Positions 57,030 through 64,000 of a DNA stretch of 64,000 nt are shown here, one piece after another. A program made the position numbers and the translations under genes. The notes under the pieces are model-generated. The model did no database searches. It saw only the letters and a program-made list of their open reading frames with translations, and was not told the origin of the DNA. The DNA comes from Neoarius graeffei (Eukaryota > Chordata > Actinopteri > Siluriformes > Ariidae). The stretch covers positions 9,224,793 to 9,288,792 of the forward strand of contig NC_083570.1 of assembly GCF_027579695.1 (NCBI RefSeq), read 5' to 3'. Positions within the stretch are counted from its first letter, which is position 1. Each line of letters starts with the position of its first letter.

Positions 57030-60000
57030 TTAGATGTACATTTCAGAAAGTCTTCTCTGCTCTGTGGTTCTGGCTCTGAAATGATCTGAACTGCTGCAGC
57101 TGTGGAGAGAAAAATAGAAACATGAGTTTGTGTAAAAGATGGAAAGAGTTTAAAGTGATCCAGTCAGTTTATTCATTTTAAATCAGTGTTTTAGTTCAAA
57201 GTGTCGGGTGAATAAAGTGTCTGCAGAAAAGAAAGCAGGAGCATCGCTAAGAAATAACACATCACTGTGTTTCTCCAGCAGGAACAGCTCCTCTTACCAT
57301 GTGGAGGGATTTTGTTGAATTCCTCCTCACAGAATTCCTCGAGTCTCTTTTTCAGTTCTGAGAGAGAATTCCTCACTCCATCAAATGAGAGATGCTGGAC
57401 AGTGACACTGGATGTGTGAAAATCTGGTCTGTGAAATGGAGGAGAGCGACGTCCAGAAGCTAAAACCTACAGAAAGCAAATGAAATGTAAAACCCACTTG
57501 TGATGTCAGACAGGGACATTTATTGTTCCCTTAATGAGAGGTGTTTTAGAGAGTGTGTGAGGAACAGCTGGCTCTGTAGATCAGACAGTGAGTGTTACCT
57601 GGAGGAAATAGATGTGATCGTGTGTGTGTGAAAGCTGCTCCAGCTCAGTGACTCTCCTCTGAAGATCAGCAATCTCCTGCTCCAGTTGCTCCAGGAGTCG
57701 TTCAGCTCGACTCAGTTCAGCCTTCTCCTGATCTCTGATCAGCTCCGTCACCTCCCAGCGCTTTTTCTCCATGGAGCTGATCAGCTCAGTAAAGATCCTC
57801 TCACTGTCCTCCACTGCTGTCTGTGCACTGAGCTGTTAGGGGACACACACACACACACACACACACACAAGATTTAAAGCTCATCTATCATTCCCTCTCT
57901 TACTGGGACTGTAAATGACTCGTTGTCCATGTTGTGTGTGTTTCTAGGAGCAGCTCTGTCTCTGCTCACTGCTCACCTTTATAGTGTTCACAGCCTGTTT
58001 CAGCTCCTGCACCTTCTTCTGCTTCTCCTGGATTCTCTGCTGGGATTTCATCTGCTCCTCCTTTAACTCACTCTGAGGACAAATAAAATACATTCAGCTT
58101 TTTATACAGTACGAGCGAACTGGTTCCATATTAATGTCAGTTCAAAGTACATTCATGTTTCACTCTGAAGGTTATGTACTCTGTGTGTGTGTGTGTGTGA
58201 GAGAGAGTGAGAGAGAGAGAGAGAGAGAAATGTTCACTAACTGATCTGGGCTGGGTTTTCCGAAAGTCTCTTAAGGCCAAGAAAGTTTTAAATGACCTCT
58301 TAAGATCCATCATCAAGCTTATGTGGTTTTCCTGAACAACATCGTAGCACAAGTCGTCCTTTAGTTTGCTCGGAATTTACGAGAGACCCGGAGCACTCGT
58401 TCAAAACAAAGAGCGACTCGCTCGCTGCCGAATCCACAGAATGCGCATGCGGCTCTGAGGGACTCTCACAGTCAGCGGGGGAAACTGGGGTTGAATCTGC
58501 TGGTGATGTTCAATTAGTTTTCTTCTACATTGCAAATACATCGAGTTAATTATCAGAGGTGGACAGTAACGAAGTACATTTACTTGAGTTCTGTACTGAA
58601 GTACACTTTTTGAGTATCTGTACTTTACTTGAGTATTTTTTTTGGAAACTTATAACCTTAACTTCACTCCATTTGAAAGACAAATATCGTACTTTTTACT
58701 CCACTACATTTCTATCAAGGTCCTCGTTACTCGTTACTGTGAAGCAGCTTTGAAAGTGGATGTTTTTTTCTTTTCTAAAACGTGATTGTTTTTTCCGCAG
58801 GTGACACTGAGACAGTCTATCAGTAATCACTAGGGTCACGTCACGTCCATAGACTGGATAAAATCAAGATCAATGATTTCTCCGCAGCATTATTTAACAC
58901 GATCAGTTGATGGCAGAATGGAAGGAGGCGGTTCTTCTGGGGAATGCACACACCCACGGTTCTATAGCTAGAACCCATGATTCAGTTTTCTGAAAGGAAT
59001 AAAGAGTCATTTTGCTTTAAATGTTTGCTTTGTTTGCCTAAAACGGAGCACATCACAGCCTACAAAAACTCCCCATCCCACCTGTGGAAGCATATTGAGG
59101 GATATAAACATTTTATTAGCTTGCAGTGAAGTTGTCTGTGCATTTAGTTAGTGATAATGTTGAAATAACTATGCAGTCTGATTAGTCAAATGATTTTCTG
59201 TGGATTTGCCCGCCAAGTTGCCATAGTCTTGTCCATGGCTAATGTTTACACACAGCTAGTTAACTTGGACGCTGTTAGTTATGTCCAATACGATTGCCTT
59301 TAGCAGCTACTAATGCCTATATCGGGGACGCGAACTGCAAAGACGCTCTTTGTCCTGTTGCTCTTAGACTCCTTCTTACGAGTGAATTCCAGAAAACCAC
59401 ACACAGAGACAACGTTCATTCTTTAAGAGAGTCTCTCAACTCTCTCTTTAGGTCTAAAGGGCAAGGTTATCAGGAAACCCACCCCAAACCAGATTACGAC
59501 CATCACTGAAGATAAATTTAACACTCTGTTCACCCGAACACAGACAATTTTAATCAGCTTTTACAGAATCCTTCTGATTGAAACACACATTGAAATTAAA
59601 GTTCAAATCATATCATTGACTAAAGCACCTGTTTCTAGATGGGAAACTATAATTAAGATGATTTAATTCTGGAAAGATTTCTAGTTCTCACCTGTTTTTC
59701 AGCTCTTTCTGTTGCAACTGAAACAGCGTCATGGTCTTTATGTTTCTCCAACATGCACAAATAACAGATGCAGGTTTGATCAGTACGACAGTAGATCTCA
59801 ATCAGCTTGTTATGTTCAGAGCAGATCTTCTCTTGGAGTTTTGCTGAGGCTTCAATTAATGTGTGTTTTTTCAAAGCAGGACGTTCAAGATGAGGTTTCA
59901 GATGAATTTCACAAAATGAAGTCAAACAAATCAGACAGGACTTGATGGCTTTGTGTTTTCTCCCGGTGCAGAAATCACACTCCACATCTCCAGGTCCAGT

Positions 60001-60282
60001 GTAACAGTGAGCAGGAGAAGCAGCTTGGACTTCAGTCTTCTTCAGTTTCTCCACCACTTCATCCAGCATGTTGTTTCTGCGTAGAACAGGCCTTGTCGTG
60101 AAAGTGTCTCTGCACTGAGGACAGCTGTAGACGCCCTTCTGATCCTCCTGATCCCAGCAGCCATTAATACACACCTTACAGAAACTGTGACCACAGAGGA
60201 TAGTCACCGGATCCTTCAGGAGATCCAGACACACTGGACACATGAACTGGTCCTGAGCTACTGAAATACTGGCCTCAGCCAT
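55872..60282 (-). CDS. ftr: finTRIM E3 ubiquitin ligase (RING, two B-boxes, coiled coil, B30.2), unit B
   Basis: Six exons on the - strand: 60,282-59,692, 58,072-57,977, 57,832-57,599, 57,466-57,298, 57,099-57,040 and 56,404-55,872. All phases agree, giving 1,683 nt and 560 aa, open throughout. Domains are as in the unit A partner: RING 15-57, B-boxes at about 102-131 and 154-184, coiled coil encoded by exons 2-3, B30.2 from about 385. Exon 4 is 3 nt shorter than in unit A. The B30.2 exon differs from unit A at about nine residues plus small in-frame indels (for example DDVVY versus DGAVF, WILRC versus WRLCC, and FWLWSPG versus FGPYWFPG), against only about three silent changes that I could count. 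Expected role: inducible cytoplasmic RING E3 ligase of innate immunity. Intron 1 carries the shared BED-type hAT. Confidence 0.93.
56579..56650. repeat. 24-bp minisatellite, three units, unit B
   Basis: Counterpart of the six-unit array at 36,045-36,188; each unit contains CCAATCAGA. Confidence 0.9.
56994..57027. repeat. (GT)n microsatellite next to finTRIM exon 5, unit B
   Basis: It lies within about 15 bp of the exon-5 donor (57,039/57,040). The unit A counterpart (36,529-36,541) is much shorter, so this tract has expanded here. Confidence 0.85.
58554..59283 (+). mobile_element. hAT-type element with BED-finger exon remnant, unit B
   Basis: Same insertion as 38,075-38,815, starting CAGAGGTGGACAGTAACGAA. 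End approximate. Confidence 0.65.
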
Positions 60283-60316
60283 TTTCCTGAATCGCAACAA
60301 GAGAGAAAGAGAGATC

Positions 60317-60328
60317 AGTTTTGTTTTC
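60317..60328 (-). promoter_or_regulatory. ISRE-like 12-mer 5' of the unit B - strand finTRIM
   Basis: GAAAACAAAACT on the - strand, 35 bp before the ATG, identical to the unit A site. Confidence 0.4.
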
Positions 60329-60579
60329 TTTGAAATGACAAGTTACTTCCTGGTTCTGTGTGTGAAAGAGCAATAGAGGAAGAGGAGGAGCACAAACACA
60401 GAGAGATCATGAGCACTCCTCTATTAACCATTTCATCTCCCTTCAGTGCAGAAATATAACTCATGTAGCCGCACTGATTAGGATTAATTTCATGAAATAC
60501 TCACAGAATGGATCTTAATTTTCTGGACTTTTCCACCTACTGACACCTCAAGCACAACTTTCAGCCTTGTTGATAAATT

Positions 60580-62112
60580 TGTTGATTTGACAATTTATTG
60601 ATTTCGCATTGTTTATGCAGATTTTGAAATTCACAAGGATTCAGTTCATAGGGGATTTGATCAGCACGAGTTGAATGATTTGGCACGTGATTTGGGCCTA
60701 TCAAAAAAAGCTTAAGAAATCCTAGCATCAAGAACGAATGAGAAAAACTTACTTGAACAAGGAGTGAAGGTATCATACTTTCAAACCAAAGAAAGTACAT
60801 TTCTGCAGTACTTTCGAAGTGATAGCGGCTTTGTGTTTTGCCATAACATTCCTGGTTTACTGAAGGAATTAGGGCTTTCAATCTACAATCCGAATGAATG
60901 GCGAATGTTTATTGATAGCTCAAAGCGGAGTTTGAAGTGTGTCTTTCTACACAATGGCAATTTATTCGGTGCAGTCCCTATTGGGCATTCTGTCTGTCTT
61001 TGTGAAGAACATGGAGATGTAAAGAGAGTCATTGAGTTATTGCAATATGACAAACACAATTGGATAATCTGTGTTGACCTTAAAATGGTGTGCTTCCTTC
61101 TTGGTCAGCAACATGGGTACACAAAGTATCCCTGCTTTCTCTGTATGTGGGATAGCAGAGCTCGAGAGAAGCATTGGGTTGAGACGAATTGGCCTCCAAG
61201 ATCTGATCTTAAACCTGGAGATCCCAACATTCTACACTTGTTGACAGGAAGAAAATAATATTCCCACCTCGGAACATAAAACTAGGTCTCATGAAGCAAT
61301 TTGTAGAAGCATTGCCAACTGATGGCGACTGTTTCAAGTACATCATCTTGCAATTTCCTGGACTGTCAATTGAAAAAATCAAGGCCGGTGTGTTTGATGG
61401 TCCACAAATTCGGCAGCTCATCAAAGATGAACAGTTCACCGGGACTATGTCAGACCTTGAGAAGAATGTTTGGTTATCATTCAAAGACGTCATCAAGAAC
61501 TTTGTTGGAAATACACGTGCAAGTAATTACACAGAAATTGTTCAGAAACAATTGGAGCGCTACAAAGCACTTGGTTGCAACATGAGTATTAAACTACATT
61601 TTCTGCATTGCCATCTTGCCAGCTTTCTGGAAAATCTTGGTGCTGTTAGCGACGAGCAAGGTGAACGATTTCACCAAGATTTGAAGGTTATGGAAGAACG
61701 TTATCAGGGTAGATGGGATGTACATATGATGGCTGACTATTGTTGGAGCATCAAACGCAATAGTCCTCAAGTTGAACACTCCAGAAAGAGCTGTAAATTT
61801 TTACCTTAACTACTTGCACACAATTACAATTACAGTAACCATATCCTTTGTAAAAACATAAGTGTTAAATAAGCAGTGCAGTCATGCCTGTTTCTTTCAT
61901 ATTTCATTGTATGTCAATATTTGTAAATTTTTATGAAACAAGCACATATCTGTTAAGTACAGTATTTTTCATATTTTTTAAGAAAACGGGGCTCCTATAG
62001 TTCAAAACCTGACATGATAGAGAAAAACTGAGATCAGTTTTGGATTCCGCACCCAAAAATTAGTTAAAAACAGCTGTCAGACCTAACTCAACAAAAATTG
62101 TGTTCCCCAGTG
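60580..62112 (+). mobile_element. Unit B-specific insert carrying an unassigned, dispersed gene family member
   Basis: The flanks are continuous in unit A (GATAAATTACAATTG near 40,110), so this 1.5-kb block is an insertion. On the + strand two long frames (about 60,764-61,258 and 61,291-61,809) encode a protein with QYFRSDSGFVFCHNIPGLLK, EWRMFIDSSKRSLKCVFLHN, QQHGYTKYPCFLCMWDSRAR, FDGPQIRQLIKDEQF, CNMSIKLHFLHCHLASFLEN and DEQGERFHQDLKVMEERYQG. From memory, very similar intron-poor proteins recur in many copies in cnidarians, arthropods and fish, usually as uncharacterised loci. That pattern suggests a transposon gene. I cannot name the superfamily and see no clear terminal repeats. About two disruptions make it broken, but the residues are well preserved. 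Confidence 0.6.
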
Positions 62113-62989
62113 TTACAATTGTTTCACTTGAACAGCTTTTTCCTCGTGACATCTTTAAACTGATCTTCATCCTTAAAGAGTGTTGCAGCTGTCAGGAAAG
62201 AAAACCATATTTTATTGATTTCGCATTGTTTATTGCGAAAATAAATCACAAAAGTGGATCTTTTTTTCAACATAATCTCCATTTCACTCAGTATGAGTGC
62301 TCCAGGCTTCACGAGTGCCAGAACCCTTCATGACCTGCTGTTTGTGGACACTAATCCACTTTGTGTTGGGTCACATCCCATCACCTCATCACAGATTAGT
62401 TTCCTGGAGCAGCATGCCTCATCCTCTTTTATTCCTTATATCATGATTTATCAAGAACATTATTCCTGGTCGATGAAGAATTCTTTCTCATGAACAGATT
62501 GTTGAGATGGAAATGAAGTTGGTAGGTGAATATGTTTGAGATCAGAGATCCTGAGTTGCCTTGATCAGTCATTAGATGTGTCTTTGAGAAGTAGGAGAAC
62601 ACTGGAGAACCAGGAGGAAACCCACACTGACACAGGTCATTTTACGTTTGGGTCATTTTAACATTGTTAACAGACTGAAATGAATCACCTGAAAGGCAGA
62701 AGAAAGAAATCTGCTAGTAGTGTTAACACAAGACTTGATCTAATCCCAGTCAGTGCAGGGATCAAACCCCATCCACCAAAAATATCATTAAAATCAAAGG
62801 GAAAGGCAGAGACGAGGTGAGATCATCAACAGGAGATCTATCCAGAATAAACACGGCTCACAACTGAGGAGATTTACGAACACACTGGAAGGGTTCACAG
62901 TAACTTCTTCTTTCTTGTGTTGAAAGGCAATCAGTGTCCTTATTGTTGCATTGCTGCCACCTTCTGGATCAATTCCTTGCACCATTATA
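62113..62989 (+). repeat. R2' direct repeat block, unit B
   Basis: Counterpart of 40,112-41,008. It includes the block matching R1/R1' and the short foreign stretch before the Tc1. Confidence 0.78.
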
Positions 62990-64000
62990 CAGTGTCTTGC
63001 AAAAGTATTCACCCCCTTGGTGTTTGTCCTGTTTTGTTGCATTACAATCTGGAATTAAAATAGATGTTTTGCAGGGTTAGCACCATTTGATTTACAAAAC
63101 ATGCTGACCACTTAAAAGGTGAAAATTGTTGTTTTATTGTGACACAAACAATAATTAAGATAAAAAAGACAGAAATCTGGAGTGTGCATAAGAATTCACC
63201 CCCAAAGTCAATACTTTGTAGAGACACCTTTTGCTGCAATTACAGCTGCAAGTCTCTTGGGGTATGTTTCTATTAGCTTAGCACATCTAGCTCCTGGGAT
63301 TTTTGCCCATTCCTCAAGGCAAAACTGCTCACACTCCTTCAAGCTAGATGGGTTGCGTTGGTGTACAGCAATCTTCAAGTTATGCCACAGATTCTCAGTT
63401 GGATTGAGGTTTAGGCTTTGATGAGGCCATTCCAAGATATTTAAATGTTTCCCTTTAAACCACTCCAGTGTAGCTTTAGCAGTATGTTTACTGTAGGATC
63501 GTTGTCCTGCTGGAATGTGAACTTTTGTCTCAGTCTCAAACCTCTGGCTGACTTAAACAGGTTTTCCTCCAGAATTGCCCTGTATTTAGTGCCATCCATC
63601 TTTCCTTCAGTCCTGACCAGCTTTCCTGTCCCTGCAGACAAAAAAGATCCCCACAGCATGATGCTGCCACCACCATGCTTCACTGTAAGAATGGTGTTCT
63701 CAGGGTGATGGGTTTGCGCGACACATGGCGTTTCTCATGATGGCCAAAAAGATCAATTTTGGTCTCATCTGACCAGAGAATCTTCTTCCATGTGTTTGGG
63801 GAATCTACCACATGCTGTTGGGCAAACTCCAAACATGTTTTTTATTATTATTATTTTTTTTCTGTAAGTAATGGCTTTTTTTCCTGGCCACTCTTCCATG
63901 AAGCCCCGCCCACTCTATGAAGTGTACGGCTTAAAGTGGTCCTATGGACAGATATTCCCATCTCCCCTGTGGATCTTTGCAGCTCTTTCAGTGTTATCGT
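62990..64000 (-). mobile_element. Tc1-like transposon, unit B, cut by the window end
   Basis: Same TA insertion as 41,009-42,658. Terminal repeat CAGTGTCTTGCAAAAGTATT at 62,990. Transposase pieces on the - strand are [17 protein letters not shown]-like and [12 protein letters not shown]. Here the Ile of the NPIEN box is Thr. Several frame changes (for example near 63,440) make it inactive. Confidence 0.9.

Larger units (their letters stand above)
43544..64000 (+). repeat. Segmental duplication unit B (continues beyond window)
   Basis: Second copy of the segment starting at 18,719. Unit B-specific changes are a SINE at 44,537, a 273-bp deletion in the L2 (at about 49,497) and a 1.5-kb insert at 60,580-62,112. 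The far end is outside the window. Confidence 0.93.

Overview
The window is vertebrate nuclear DNA, almost certainly from a teleost fish. Three things show this. It carries members of the fish-specific finTRIM (ftr) family. It carries the 3' part of the ciliary gene cfap206 in a standard exon-intron layout. It is packed with repeats typical of ostariophysan fish: a tRNA-like SINE of about 370 bp, L2-type LINEs whose 3' tail reads as (TCAAG)n on the + strand, Tc1-like, hAT and Ty3/Gypsy elements. A catfish-like genome is my guess from the SINE/L2 combination and is not proven.

Layout. 1-9.5 kb is a repeat graveyard: a broken chromovirus-type Ty3/Gypsy element inserted in a Tc1/mariner relic, then a solo LTR split by a 5'-truncated LINE, then an isolated decayed finTRIM first exon (- strand). 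9.5-14.1 kb holds two more LINE fragments and a SINE. 14.3-19.1 kb holds eight exons of cfap206 (+), encoding the C-terminal ~460 residues. From 18,719 on, the window is two tandem copies of one segment. Unit A is 18,719-43,543. Unit B starts at 43,544 and runs off the window. The junction falls inside the penultimate cfap206 exon, so unit B begins with a dead 3' fragment of that gene. Each unit has the same order: cfap206 tail, a + strand finTRIM, a - strand finTRIM facing it tail-to-tail, then a Tc1 element.

The finTRIM genes. The + strand pair (20,896-28,432 and 45,731-51,207) encodes RING, coiled coil and B30.2/SPRY but no B-boxes. The unit B copy is open throughout (453 aa). The unit A copy has a 2-bp frameshift in exon 4 that removes the B30.2 domain. 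The - strand pair (39,808-35,336 and 60,282-55,872) encodes RING, two B-boxes, coiled coil and B30.2. Both are open (561 and 560 aa), and their B30.2 exons differ mostly at the protein level. finTRIMs are known as virus/interferon-induced RING E3 ligases, and an ISRE-like 12-mer lies just 5' of each - strand start.

History. Comparing the units gives a relative clock. The L2, old SINE, BED-type hAT and Tc1 copies are shared and so predate the duplication. Three or four SINEs, a 1.4-kb hAT and a 1.9-kb insert are in unit A only. One SINE and a 1.5-kb insert carrying an unassigned but clearly protein-coding-derived gene are in unit B only. Direct repeats (R1, R2) flank each - strand finTRIM, which suggests an earlier round of duplication and a substrate for further copy-number change. 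There is no CRISPR, operon or prokaryotic signal.
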